Source: Salvia splendens
Lineage: Eukaryota > Streptophyta > Magnoliopsida > Lamiales > Lamiaceae
NCBI RefSeq assembly: GCF_004379255.2
Contig: NC_056050.1
Span: forward strand, 18,283,514-18,347,513
Length of the DNA: 64,000 nt
Reading direction: 5' to 3'
Both the position numbers and the translations under genes were made by a program. The notes beneath the pieces are model-generated. The model was not told the DNA's origin. It worked only from the letters and a program-made list of their open reading frames with translations, and did not search any database. Numbering within the stretch: the stretch's first letter is position 1; each line of letters opens with the position of its first letter. This document shows, piece by piece, positions 52,998 to 64,000 of this stretch.

Positions 52998-54145
52998 TGT
53001 GACATCCCTAACCCAAAATATGTATCATATTACAAATTGGCATATTTTATCGTCATAACCCAAAATATGTATCATATTACAAATTGGCATATTTTATTGT
53101 CATAGCATATTATGTTATTGTTAATATTATAGATATATTAAGTGGGTATCATTGGAAGAGGATACCTTATTATGCTATATCGTATTTTATTAATAGATGT
53201 ATTACTTTAATAAAGAAATTAAGTAATGTGTATTATTTATATATATTAAATCCATTCACACTAAGTCGGTCTTATATTTTATAAAATGGACAATCCTGCT
53301 AGACAAAAATGGATATTAGTTTTCAATAGTAAAAGGGGAGGAAAAATCCAAAGAAAGGAGGAGGAAGGAAATTAAAAGGGAAAAATGAAAATTGAAAGAG
53401 TGAAGAAAATATGGAATCCAGAAAGAAATAAATTCATGGTTTGAGCATATGATCGAAAGTTGCAAATCAGGAGACGGAATTGGGAGTTAGAGTTGATTTT
53501 CTATTGATTATCAGGTATGTATAAAACATACTTTTAATTTTACATGTGTTTTGCGGTCGATTGCTATATGTTGAATTCGAATGAGTAGTTGAATTATATG
53601 GTGAGAAACTAATATGGATATGTTTTATATATTGTGTTGGAATCATATGGTAGAATGAGAAATGGATATGTGAATGGTGCAATGGACATGTTTTTATATA
53701 ACAATAGAATTATCTGCATCATTGGATTAAAGAGGAGATGTAACAATCTTGCCATGGGTCTGATGTCAATGATAACGGAAATAGACCTACGGGTCATATA
53801 CAATGATAATGGACCTACGGGCAATGAAAATATATGCAAAGAGAGACCTTCATTGAGAGGTCAAAACAAACGTCAAATAATTAAAAGGGACCTTCGGGAC
53901 GTATACAATGGAAATTCCGGGCAGATACCAGACTTGATTTGTCACAGAATAATAAAGATGAACAGAGAGACATATGCATATGGATATGATATCAATTATG
54001 ATATTTATTGCTTATGGTTATGTATATTGATGAAAGAATGTGTTAGATATTTGTGTGATGTGAAATAAAAGGTAGAAATTATATATGTTGAGTTGTGGCA
54101 CTAATAAAAATATTTTTTTTAGAGTAAGAAATTTGGGGTGTGACA
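52998..54145 (+). repeat. LTR 1 of the tandem retrotransposon
   Basis: Starts TGTGACATCCC, ends TTTGGGGTGTGACA. Carries a private 47-bp tandem duplication near its start (about 53007-53100; ATGTATCATATTACAAATTG in both copies) and lacks about 20 bp near its end (GTACGTCAGAAGGG) that the other LTRs have. Confidence 0.88.
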
Positions 54146-54152
54146 ATTTAAG

Positions 54153-54164
54153 TGGTATCAGAGC
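54153..54164 (+). other. Primer-binding site, first interior
   Basis: TGGTATCAGAGC, complementary to initiator tRNA-Met, seven bases after LTR 1. Confidence 0.85.
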
Positions 54165-54419
54165 GGGGATGGATTCCCACTGGGCATGACATTCAATAAT
54201 ATCATATAATACGTATTGGTTATAAGTTGCATATACATTTGAATTTTTATGAACATGTGTCATCAAGAAGAGAAACGGTAGCCGCCCTACGTCTCTCATT
54301 AATTGTAAATTAATTCATATACATGTTACATCATGTGGAAATACCAGCAAGTACATAGGCTAATTGAAGTGAAGAATATAAGAGCCAATGATGAGGTAAA
54401 GTGGTAGAAATTTTAAAGA

Positions 54420-54830
54420 GATGATAAAAATGGAAGTTGTTGAGTTTTAGGCGACCACCGATCCGTCTAAGGCTAAGATATGACTAAATAGGGTTGAATG
54501 TGTGTTCAATCAGTTGTTTTGTATTGCCGAATAATTTTTATTATTATTTTGCTCTATCTCTTCTGTAAGGGGATGCTTATTATTAGTGAAAGTCTATCCC
54601 ATGAGATGATATAAAACCATTCGTTGGGACGATTTTCTTAGAGAATATGATGATAAATATATGCCAACAATGTATTGTGATGAGGTATTGTGATGAGGAG
54701 TAAAGAGTGTCTTTAAAGAATTAACTATATTTTGTTAGATTGACTATGAGCTAACATGTCAGTATACATGGTTTATCAACATTGCGTGGTGCGAGCTATA
54801 TAAAAGAATCGGTTATGTAAAACATTTGCA
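54420..54830 (+). pseudogene. Degenerate Ty3/gypsy gag segment, first interior
   Basis: Conceptual reading with stops shows ATTDPSKAKI, LNRVECVFNQLFCIAE and WDDFLREYDDKYMPTMY. These fit the gag pattern (F-x-G-T-x-D-P...A...W-L...E..F, then W...F...Y..KY.P) of Ty3/gypsy elements, with stops replacing both Trp codons. The same remnant occurs at about 59459-59860. No open frame survives. Confidence 0.55.
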
Positions 54831-55013
54831 AAGAATAGAGATTCTTGGTAACAGTTATTTGACGGAATCATTGTGCGGAAGACGTAACTTGGGAAAATGA
54901 AGAAAAGACGAAAAGGACGTACACACACTTGTTTATGGCTAAGTGATTTAAAAGGATATGTTATTTTAGAGAGAAATGAATTTTGCGGACAAAATTCTTA
55001 AAGGTGGGAAGAT

Positions 55014-58000
55014 TGTGACATCCCTAACCCAAAACATGTATCATATTACAAATTGGCATATTTTATTGTCATAGCATATTATGTTATTGTTAATATTATA
55101 GATATATTAAGTGGGTATAATCAGAAGAGGATGCCTTATTGTCACGACCGCACTTGCTAAGGATAGCATAGTCGAGGAACCGTGACTAGGGGTGGGGTAT
55201 AAGAAGCGGGAAAAGAATTTAGGGAAAATAAAATCAAACATTGGTTGCGAGACATGACTAATCAAGTGCTGATACATAGAAGAAAAGATACTCGATCATG
55301 AAAACTCGAGTAATTGTTTGTAAAAATTTCAAAATATCAGAGTTTGAACAAAATAGACTTGAGTCCTTTAAGATGCACAACAGAAGCAAATGAACGCGGT
55401 TCCATGTATGAAGACATGAACCTCCGAGAGTCAAAATCTGACTGAATTAAATGTCTTGTCTCAATAGCACTTCCTCCACCACTTCGCTGCTCAACCTGCA
55501 CATTTAAAAATATATGCATGGCTGAGTACAAAAAGTACTCAGTGAACACATTGCCGAAAAATACACATATACATTTGAAAATATTGGCAAGCCATCATCG
55601 CAATAACACTCGGGGGTGTTATTGAAAAGTCCCGAGCTTACTAAAAATATTCACATTGGGCTGCAGCCCCTTTTTCCTGTACTTTAGCCATATCTGATCA
55701 CATTGTGCCGCCGAGATGGTGTTCTCGCACGGTCACCTTCTCTGCCCATCATGTCAGAGGTATCCTTGTGCCGGGAAGGTGGCCACCTTCCACGGTCACC
55801 TGCTCTGCCCAACATGTCAGAGGTAGCTTGTGTACACTAGTCCGAGCGGGGACACCACCCTCACTGGGACCTGAATTCGACTTATATCATCATTCATAAT
55901 TCACTTGGCCTTAGCCAAACAGATAAGCATCATACAAAAATATTTATGGCAAGATAACATCTTTAAAAATCACGAACATGTGTTCGTGTTTTCATAAAAT
56001 ACGATTTGTATTTTTAGTATAAGAAAGCTCACCTTGAATGTTTAGTTTCCTTAGCTTGAATCTTTCGTTCCGACTTTACTTGTGGACGTACTCTTTTGAA
56101 AATATCACAATATAATAATACACTAATTAGACTCAAGGACAAAACTACTTAAATTAGAATGCATGCACCCTCATTAAAGTCTTTTATCTCGTTTCTCGAT
56201 TTTCACATATTTTCGATTATTCGGCGGCCGCCCAAGGCGTCGCTTGAGACTCCGGTCGGTCGCTTACGCCCATAATTCCTCCGTTGGCTCCTCGTATTTC
56301 CCTCCACGATATCGAATTAAAATCCCAAAAATTATAAAAGTGCACAATTAAAATATCGCAACCATTTTCCCTCGAAAATATATTTATTTCGGACTTAGGA
56401 TAAAATTATTCATCCTTTGAAATAATCCGGGATTATTTAAATAATTCATCACAATTAATTATCGACCCAAAACTTAATTAGAAGCCCCAAAGCTTAATTA
56501 TTTCCCCACTTTATATCTCTAATTAAAAGTTTAAAGCCCAAAATAAAATAAATGGAGTCCAACTAAACAAATCATCCACTTTAATTTAATGAGGCCCAAT
56601 TCTTTTAAAACCAAAGGCCCAACATCTAATTAGAGAAAGAGACCAGCCCATTTCAATAACTAAATTAGTCCATATACTCCCCCTTCCACCACACGTATCA
56701 TCTACTCTCTCTCACCTAAATTACTATTCATATTCTTCCCCAAATTGCACAAATAGGAAAAAATCTCTCCCAGATCAGAATTTCCGTCGACCAGCCATCC
56801 CACCGGCGCCGCCTCTGCCTCCGGTGCCGCCATCATGCCACCACCACCTCCGTCTGTCCCTTCTCCTTTCTCTTCTCTCCCTCGGCTATGCTCACCGCCG
56901 CCGCTGCGGATCGCCGTCGTAGCGGGTCTGCCTCCCCCCAGCCGCCGACGCCACATCCGAGACCCCTTCCCCTGCCGTGCGTAGCTTTCCGACAGGTAAC
57001 GTGAGTTTTGCTTTCTTTATTTTCCTAGGAGTCAAATATCTTACAAGTTTTGTGTTTTAACTTTGTAGATTTGTCAAGATTTCGAATTCATTGAAAGTCA
57101 TAGGGGCGTGGGGCTGCCCTCGTCGTCTCCGGGCGGCCGAGCTCGCTGCCGGAATCCGGCAGATTCATAGAGATAAGTTTTTTTTTCCTTCTTTCTAGTT
57201 ATTAAGGCAGTGGGATTTTATTTTATTTCTATTTACTGAATTTGGTGAATTATGAGTAGTATATGCCTGGCTATATGGAAGATTAAATGGTGAAAAAAAA
57301 TTATGTTGTTAAACTTGTGGTACCAGATTCTATTTCCAAAAAAAATAAATGCATATGCTTGTATATATATGACTATGAAAGAAAAGAGAGGTTGGGGTTT
57401 ACCTTATTGATATGAGAACAAAGTGTTGTTGGATTGTGGAGTATGATCCTATAATCATCTGCAAGACACCCCCGTCTCTGATTCTTGTTCTCCCTTTCGA
57501 TTTGTTGGTGTGTTCTGAGAGAATAGATAGTGTGATTGTGATGTGGGGGTGAAGAAAACGATTGTCTATATGTATAAAAGATGGCGATGCAAGTGGCGTG
57601 GGTAGCAAGTTGGTTGTGGAAAGTTGCCTGCCAGATTCCTATCTCAAATCTCTTTTGCCAGAGGAGGGGATAAGATTTGCCTAATCTAATTAAATGCATC
57701 ATTGAATGTTGGGTTAAAAAAAATGATTCTCCCCCCTCTCTCTTTTTCTTTTTTTTTTCTTTTTATTTTATTTTATTTTATTTTATTTATTTATTAAAGT
57801 AACTATTTAAGTATTTATTCACTTGTTCATTTAATTTGGTGTAGGTATGATCGGTTCAAGTTTGTGGCTGTCCTCATTGAAGTACCCGATTTTCTTAAAA
57901 CGCATGATGTATAAATTTAATTTTGTTGGATTTTTGTTGAATGTACCGGGCGTTAAAATTTTGATTTTGGGATCTTATTTATTTATTTATTTATTTAAAT

Positions 58001-59176
58001 TTCCTATATTCATAGAGGTGTAATATATTTACGTGTTCTATTCACTTTCCTATCGTCAAACAACAACAACAATCTATCGTAGCTCGGATTTAATCGCCTA
58101 AAAGTTACTGATATAGATAATCAAGCTAATAATATTGTTTCCAATAATATCGGCTTAGCGGGTCGTTACACTTATTATGCTATATCGTATTTTATTAATA
58201 GAAGTATTACTTTAATAAAGAAATTAAGTAATGTGTAATAATTATATATATTAAATCCATTCACACTAAGTCGGTCTTATATTTTATAAAATGGACAATC
58301 CTGCTAGACAAAAATGGATATTAGTTTTCAATAGTAAAAGGGGGAGGAAAAATCCAGAGAAAGGAGGAGGAAAGAAATTAAAAGGGAAAAATGAAAATTG
58401 ACAGATAGAAGAAAATATGGAATCCGAAAAGAAATAAATTCATAGTTTGAGTATATGATCGAAAGTTGTAAATCAGGAGACAGAATTGGGAGTTAGAGTT
58501 GATTTTCTGTTGATTATCAGGTATGTATAAATCATACTTTTAATTTTACATGTGTTATGCGGTTGATTGCTATGTGTTGAATTTGAATGAGTAGTTGAAT
58601 TATATGGTGTGAAACAAATATGGATATGTTTTATATATTGTGGTGGAATCATATGGTGGAATGAGAAATGGATATGTGAATGGTGCGATGGACATGTTTT
58701 TATATAGCATTATAATTATCTGCATCATTGGATTGAAGAGGAGATGCGACAATCTTGCCCTGGGTCTAATGTCAATGATAATGGAAATAGACCTACGGGT
58801 TATATACAATGATAATGGACCTACGGGTCAATGAAAATATATGCAAAGAGACCTTCATGGAAAGGTCAAAACAAAGGTCAAATAATTAAAAGGGACCTTC
58901 GGGTCGTATACAATGGAAATCCTGGTAGATACCAGGCTTGATTTGTCACAGAATAATAAAAACGAACAGACAGGCATATGCATATGGATATGCTATCAAT
59001 TATGATATTTATTGCTTATGATTATATATGTTGATGAAAGAATGTGTTTGATATTTGTGTGATGTGATATAAAAGGTAGAAATTATATATGTTGAGTTGT
59101 GGCTCATTTAAACTACTAATAAAATTATTTTTTTAAGAGTAAGTTGTAAGTACGTCAGAAGGGTTGGGGTGTGACA
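55014..59176 (+). repeat. LTR 2 (middle), interrupted by a solo LTR
   Basis: LTR parts 55014-55139 and 58171-59176 join at CTTAT; without the insertion the LTR is about 1.13 kb and aligns with LTRs 1 and 3. Confidence 0.88.
55140..58170 (+). mobile_element. 3.0-kb solo LTR nested in LTR 2
   Basis: Begins TGTCACGACCGCACTTGC, ends GGGTCGTTACA, and is flanked by CTTAT on both sides (55135-55139 and 58171-58175). No PBS, polypurine tract or pol-like sequence inside, so I call a solo LTR left by LTR-LTR recombination. It contains GAGTACAAAAAGTACTCAGTG, a palindromic motif seen in some large gypsy LTRs. No convincing gene inside; (TTTTA)n near 57765. Confidence 0.82.
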
Positions 59177-59183
59177 ATTTAAG

Positions 59184-59195
59184 TGGTATCAGAGC
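59184..59195 (+). other. Primer-binding site, second interior
   Basis: TGGTATCAGAGC, seven bases after LTR 2. Confidence 0.85.
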
Positions 59196-59458
59196 GGGGA
59201 TAGATTTCCGCTGGGGCATGGCATTCAATAATATCATATAATACGTATTGGTTATAAGTTGCATATACATTTGAATTTTTATGAACATGTGTCACCAAGA
59301 AGGGAAAGGGTAGCCGCCCTATGTCTCTCATTAATTGTAAATTAATTCATATATATGTTACATCATGTGGAAATACCAGCAAGTACATAGGCTGATTGAA
59401 GTGAAGAATATAAGAGCCAATGATGATGAAAAGTGGTAGAAATTTTAAGGAGATGATA

Positions 59459-59860
59459 AAAATGGAAGTTGTTGAGTTTTACGCGACCACCGATCCGTCT
59501 AAGGCTAAGATATGACTAAATATGGTTGAATGTGTGTTCAATCAGTTGTTTTGTATTGCCGAATAGTTTTTATTATTATTTTGCTCTATCTCTTCTCTAA
59601 GGGGATGCTTATTATTAGTGAAAGTCTGTCCCATGAGATGATATAAAACCATTCGTTGGGACAATTTTATTTGAGAATATGATGATAAATATATGCCAAC
59701 AATGTATTTTGACGAGGAGTAAAGAGTGTCTTTAAAGAATTAACTATATTTTGTTAGATTGACTATGAGCTGACATGTCAGTATACATGGTTTATCAACA
59801 TTGCGTGGTGCGAGCTATGTAGAAGAATCAGTTAATATAATGGATGTAAAACATTTGCAA
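59459..59860 (+). pseudogene. Degenerate Ty3/gypsy gag segment, second interior
   Basis: Same remnant as at 54420-54830, with slightly different changes (for example LRI replaced around AATTTTATTTGAGAATATG). Supports a common interior that was already defective when duplicated. Confidence 0.55.
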
Positions 59861-60042
59861 AGAATAGAGATTCTTGGTAACAGTTATTTGACGGAATCAT
59901 TGTGTGGAAGACGTAACTTGGGAAAATGAAGAAAAGACGAAAAGGACGTACACACACTTGTTTATGGCTAAGTGATTTAAAAGGATATGTTATTTTAGAG
60001 AGAAATGAATTTTGCGGACAAAATTCTTAAAGGTGGGAAGAT

Positions 60043-61313
60043 TGTGACATCCCTAACCCAAAACATATATCATATTACAAATTGGCATATTTTATTGTCA
60101 TAGCATATTATGTTATTGTTAATATTATAGATATATTAAGTGGGTATAATCAGAAGAGGATACCTTATTATGTTATATCGTATTATATTAATAGATGTAT
60201 TACTTTAATAAAGAAATTAAGTAATGTGTATTATTTATATATATTAAATCCATTCACACTAAGTCGGTCTTATATTTTATAAAATGGACAATCCTCTTAG
60301 ACAAAAATGGGTATTAGTTTTCAATAGTAAAAGGGGGAGGAAAAATCTAGAGAAAGGAGGACGAAGGAAATTAAAAGGGAAAAATGAAAATTGACAGAGA
60401 GAAGAAAATATGGAATCCAGAAAGAAATAAATTCATAGTTTGAGCATATGATCGAAAGTTGTAAATCAGGAGACAGAATTGGGAGTTAGAGTTGATTTTC
60501 TGTTGATTATCAGGTATGTATAAACCATACTTTTAATTTTACATGTGTTATGCGGTTGATTGCTATGTGTTGAATTTGAATGAGTAGTTGAATTATATGG
60601 TGTGAAACTAATATGGATATGTTTTATATATTGTGTTGGAATCATTTGGTGAAATGAGAAATGAATATGTGAATGGTGCGATGGACATGTTTTTATATAG
60701 CATTAGAATTATCTGTATCATTGGATTAAAGAGGAGATGTGACAATCTTGCCCTAGGTCTGATGTCAATGATAATGGAAATAGACCTACGGGTCATATAC
60801 AATGATAATGGACCTACGGGTCAATGAAAACATATGCAAAGAGAGACCTTCGTGGAAAGGTCAAAATGCAAAGAGGGGCCTTCGTGGAAAGGTCAAATAA
60901 AAAAGGGGCCTACGTGGAAAGATCAAATCAAAGAGGGGCCTTCGTGGGAATGTCAAATCAAAAAGGGGCATTCGTGGAAAGGTCGAAAATGCAAAGATGG
61001 GCCTTCGTGGAAAGGTCAAATAATTAGAAGGGACCTTTAGGTCGTATACAATGGAAATCCCGGGCAGATACCAGGCTTGATTTGTCACAGAATAATAAAG
61101 AAGAACAGAGAGACATGCATATGGATATGAAATCAGTTATGATATTTATTGCTTATGGTTATATATGTTGGTGAAAGAATGTGTTTGATATTTGTGTGAT
61201 GTGAAATAAAAGGTAGAAATTATATATGCTGAGTTGTGACTCATTTAAACTACTAATAAAAATATTTTTTTAATAGTAAGTTGTAAGTACGTCAGAAGGG
61301 TTGGGGTGTGACA
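60043..61313 (+). repeat. LTR 3 of the tandem retrotransposon
   Basis: Complete LTR of 1,271 bp, longer than the others because of the minisatellite at 60836-61025. Confidence 0.88.
60836..61025. repeat. Minisatellite expansion inside LTR 3
   Basis: Six to seven units of about 27-34 bp with GGGGCCTTCGTGGAAAGGTC as core (near 60845, 60875, 60903, 60935, 60965, 61000). LTRs 1 and 2 have only two degenerate copies (ACCTTCATGGAAAGGTCAAA). Open frames on both strands here (GAFVERSN repeats) are by-products. Confidence 0.9.
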
Positions 61314-61315
61314 TC

Positions 61316-61525
61316 ATTAGTCTCTTAAAAATAGAAACTTTTTACATTTTGTTCCGTCCCATAAAAATATAAATTTTTTTATTTTAGGAAATTTCTTTCT
61401 CTCTAATGAGCCGAGACACACTTTTCACAACACACTTTTCTTTCTATTCGTCTCTTATTTTACCAATTTTGCATTAAAATTGGTGTCGTCTTAAAAGTTT
61501 CTATTTTTAGGGACGGTGGGTGTAA
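61316..61525. mobile_element. Probable mariner-type MITE or fragment
   Basis: Inverted segments TCTTAAAAATAGAAACTTTT near the left and AAAAGTTTCTATTTTTAGGG near the right, plus GTTCCGTCCCATAAAAATAT. Boundaries uncertain. Confidence 0.4.
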
Positions 61526-63412
61526 CATTTCTTTATTTTGTATAGAGCTAAATACATTGATAAGATTCGAAATGATAATTTTATATAATTAAGAAACTAT
61601 AACCATTGAATGATATTATGTGGATGTATGACATTTCTATAAATATTATTAATAATATAATATGTGTCATTCCATGACGAGAGATTGTTGGACTCGACAA
61701 GTATAATACAACCTTCTAATGTATAGCACTTACTACATAAATTGATAAGATCAACAAAAAATGATATTATATGATAAATCGCAATATTTTTAATATTTCA
61801 GTTATTGTAGTATTTTAATATTAATTTTATAATTATTTTCATAGTGCCTTAAATAAGACTATTATTATAATTTATAGTAATAGGGATGGTCTGATGATAA
61901 AGACATGTGGTACCCAACGTGTGACATATTCTTTAATTGTATGACTATCAGATAAACTGATATATTTAAATTATATAATAAACCTCTATAAATTTTAGAC
62001 TCGTATTGTAAAATTATTTTATGATTAATATTTTATTATATTTTATACTGCATCAAATGATACATAAGAGGTAATTCGATGATGGAAGGTCATCGCACTC
62101 GGCGTCCACCTAGGCCCATGACACATTCTTCAAGTATATTATTAATTAATATATTCAAAACATATATTAGATACGTACGTCTTCATTCATATAATTTCGA
62201 CAATAGTATTAGATGACCATGTATTGATTCTTCTTTGCATATTTCGCTATAATATAAAAAAAATTGAAATCACAAGTTTCAAATTATATTGCAAATCTAA
62301 AAAACTAAGGTAGTTGAAAGAAACGAGATAAACTACAATGTACATGACAGATCCAAATTAAACTGATATAAATTAATTAGTTTTTACAATAAAAAGGATA
62401 ATTTGAATAAATTTATGAAAAAATAAGTTTATACTAAATTTTTTTATAGATAAAAAAACGTTAAGTAGTTGAAGGAAAGCGGAAATATATAATGTACTAG
62501 TAAAACTAATCTATAATATTATAATATAATTTATTATTATATTTTTTTAAAAATAAAATCTGATTTAACAAATTTAATTTAATTATCAGTATTTCTGTGT
62601 TTTTTATAAAAAAATTCTTTAAACTTATTTCAATATTAAAATTAGAAAAATATGATGTAATTTTTTTTAAATATCTAAAAATAAAATATTTATTAAAAAA
62701 ATATAAGCATTTTATTTTCGAATTTTAGTTGCAATTATTATTTTTCATTCTTTAATCAACATGAGGGGCTATAATGTAAAAAATTAAAGTACAACTAAAA
62801 TAGGTAAATTCCTTAATTGTTGCATATGATAGATAATGACTAAAATACCCCAAAATTGTATATACAATTGTGTTAATTTATCACTACTCTTTTATTAATT
62901 TAGACTAATTAAATTTGATATTCAATTTTGGAAAGATTCCATAGCCAATTAACTCTTAATTTGAAACGCTCTTAACTAATTAATGAAAACCTTTGCACCC
63001 TAGAACATCGTTACTAATACAGAATTAATGTATCCAATTTAAATCCGTAGATATGACCTCTATAAATACCAATGAAAAAATCCAACCAAACAAACAAGAC
63101 ACGAACATCACCAAATTTTGTTTTAAAATTGGTGAGTATTTTCTAGAATTTAAGAAAATTCCTACGGTCATGAGATAGTAGTATGGAGTATTTTTATTCA
63201 TCTATTTAACTTATTCTTTTTTGTATGTTTTACTAATATTGTAATCTTACCAGAACAAAAATGAAGTCATGGAATTCATCTTACTCAATGATCTACAATC
63301 TTACATAACTTCATCAGTTATCAAAGTTCGGTGTATGTATTTTTAAAAAGACCAAACTTGGACGACAAATCAAATGTTGCCAGCTTGGAATGTGTTTTCC
63401 ATGATTTTATGG
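61526..63412. other. AT-rich intergenic stretch with a promoter-like site
   Basis: No gene recognised. At 63061 TATAAATACC is followed about 30 bp later by a leader-like ACAAACAAGACACGAACATC and a GTGAGT donor-like site, so a plus-strand transcript could start here, but no convincing coding exon follows within the window. Confidence 0.35.
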
Positions 63413-63574
63413 TATGTGTTTTAGCGTTTTTATCATATTATATTTTTTTAACTATTTATCTAAAATTATTAATTATTAATTTTTTTATCATATTATGTGT
63501 TTTAGCGTTTTTATCATATTATATTTTTTTAACTATTTATCTAAAATCATTAATTATTAATTTTTTTATCATTC
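63413..63574. repeat. 81-bp tandem duplication
   Basis: TATGTGTTTTAGCGTTTTTA starts at 63413 and again at 63494; the copies differ by a few bases (AAATTATT / AAATCATT). Confidence 0.85.
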
Positions 63575-63578
63575 AGAG

Positions 63579-63822
63579 CCTTAGGATTCAATCAACATTT
63601 CCCAAAATCATTACAAAATTAGTTTCGTGATCAAATTATGGAAAGAGCAATTCTTTCTATTTGCTATTTGGACGGTTGAGATTTGTTATTGGGGTTTTGT
63701 TGAGCATTAGGATTCAAGGAACATTTCCCAAAATCACTACAAATTAGTTTCGTGATCAAATTATGGAAGGAGCAATTCTTTCTATTTGTTATTTGGACGG
63801 TTGAGATTTGTTGTTGGGGATT
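63579..63822. repeat. Direct duplication of about 125 bp
   Basis: Two copies sharing TTTCGTGATCAAATTATGGA and TTATTTGGACGGTTGAGATT or close variants (63580-63700 and 63706-63820). Confidence 0.8.
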
Positions 63823-64000
63823 TTCTAGGGTGGGTTATTTTTTTTTCTTTCTATTTTTGCTTTAAAAATAGTGGGAATTGGAGTGAAAATTATAGTAAAA
63901 GAATTTTTATCTTTATCCAAAATTTTATAATTGACTTTTTTACCTTTTGGTATCTTATTTAGGCAAACTGTCAAAAGATGACTAAAAATATACAAATAGC

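Larger units (their letters stand above)
52998..61313 (+). mobile_element. Tandem LTR retrotransposon: LTR-interior-LTR-interior-LTR
   Basis: Three related LTRs (52998-54145, 55014-59176, 60043-61313), each TGTGACATCCCTAACCC to GGGGTGTGACA, are separated by two near-identical interiors (54146-55013 and 59177-60042). Each interior begins with a PBS TGGTATCAGAGC and ends with a polypurine tract AAAGGTGGGAAGAT. Outer flanks TCATC and TCATT give a 4-of-5 target duplication. The interiors are about 870 bp and hold only a degenerate gag-like segment, so the element is non-autonomous. The middle LTR is split by a 3.0-kb solo LTR. Tandem structures like this arise by unequal recombination between LTRs or insertion of a tandem or circular form. 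Confidence 0.88.

Noticed and set aside
56702..56956. Gly/Arg-rich minus ORF in the solo LTR
   Set aside because: Simple GC-rich composition (GGGG/CCGCC runs) with no domain; probably incidental.
60824..61088. Overlapping ORFs on both strands in LTR 3
   Set aside because: Derived from the minisatellite in the LTR, not genes.

Overview
The window is nuclear DNA from a flowering plant, almost certainly a eudicot. It has plant-type spliced genes (NF-YB, an NDUFA8-like complex I subunit, CNOT4/NOT4, a lambda-class glutathione transferase), a nuclear tRNA-Ala(AGC), AT-rich intergenic DNA, Stowaway/Tourist-type MITEs and nested Ty3/gypsy, hAT, PIF/Harbinger and Mutator-like (MULE) elements. I cannot name the species; an asterid would fit, but that is a guess.

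Layout, left to right. (1) 1-4045: the 5' LTR, gag and 3' part of a minus-strand Tat-lineage Ty3/gypsy element. Protease, RT and RNase H are deleted; an antisense ORF and tandem repeats lie in its 3' region. It sits downstream of exon 1 of an NF-YB gene (4509-4702, minus), so the rest of that gene is displaced beyond the window or lost. (2) 6247-11758: a small GRF-zinc-finger ORF (+) facing, tail to tail, a decayed MuDRA-like transposase gene (minus). (3) 13045-14574: two-exon NDUFA8-like gene (minus). (4) 15981-19172: a Stowaway MITE and a decayed PIF/Harbinger element. (5) 22099-27142: an hAT element with 8-bp target duplication, itself carrying a nested Harbinger derivative (22333-24007). 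(6) 27598-30396: further Harbinger and Stowaway MITEs, then tRNA-Ala at 30510-30582. (7) 31920-37469: CNOT4, 11 coding exons, 832 aa, intact. (8) 37936-45550: a complete MULE with 9-bp target duplication and long terminal inverted repeats, holding a nearly intact transposase gene (+) and an intact convergent plant-mobile-domain (PMD) gene (minus). (9) 45771-47642: chloroplast-type GST lambda gene, whose start codon is 221 bp from the MULE. (10) 48339-51554: MITEs and an LTR-like block. (11) 52998-61313: a three-LTR, two-interior tandem retrotransposon with a 3.0-kb solo LTR nested in the middle LTR. (12) 61314-64000: AT-rich DNA with short tandem duplications.

The most interesting object is the MULE at 37936-45550. 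Its two genes converge, as mudrA and mudrB do in maize MuDR, but the second gene encodes a PMD protein. The transposase and the PMD protein end in the same roughly 90-residue tail, encoded by an inverted duplication. About 20 short dyad-symmetric units (core GCCAA-n-TTGGC) sit in three clusters: both termini and the space between the two 3' ends. The other MULE in the window has a convergent GRF-zinc-finger ORF in a similar position, though whether that ORF belongs to the same element is not established.

The host genes are unrelated housekeeping or stress genes and form no pathway together. What links the regions is transposon activity: at least four levels of nesting can be read from target duplications.
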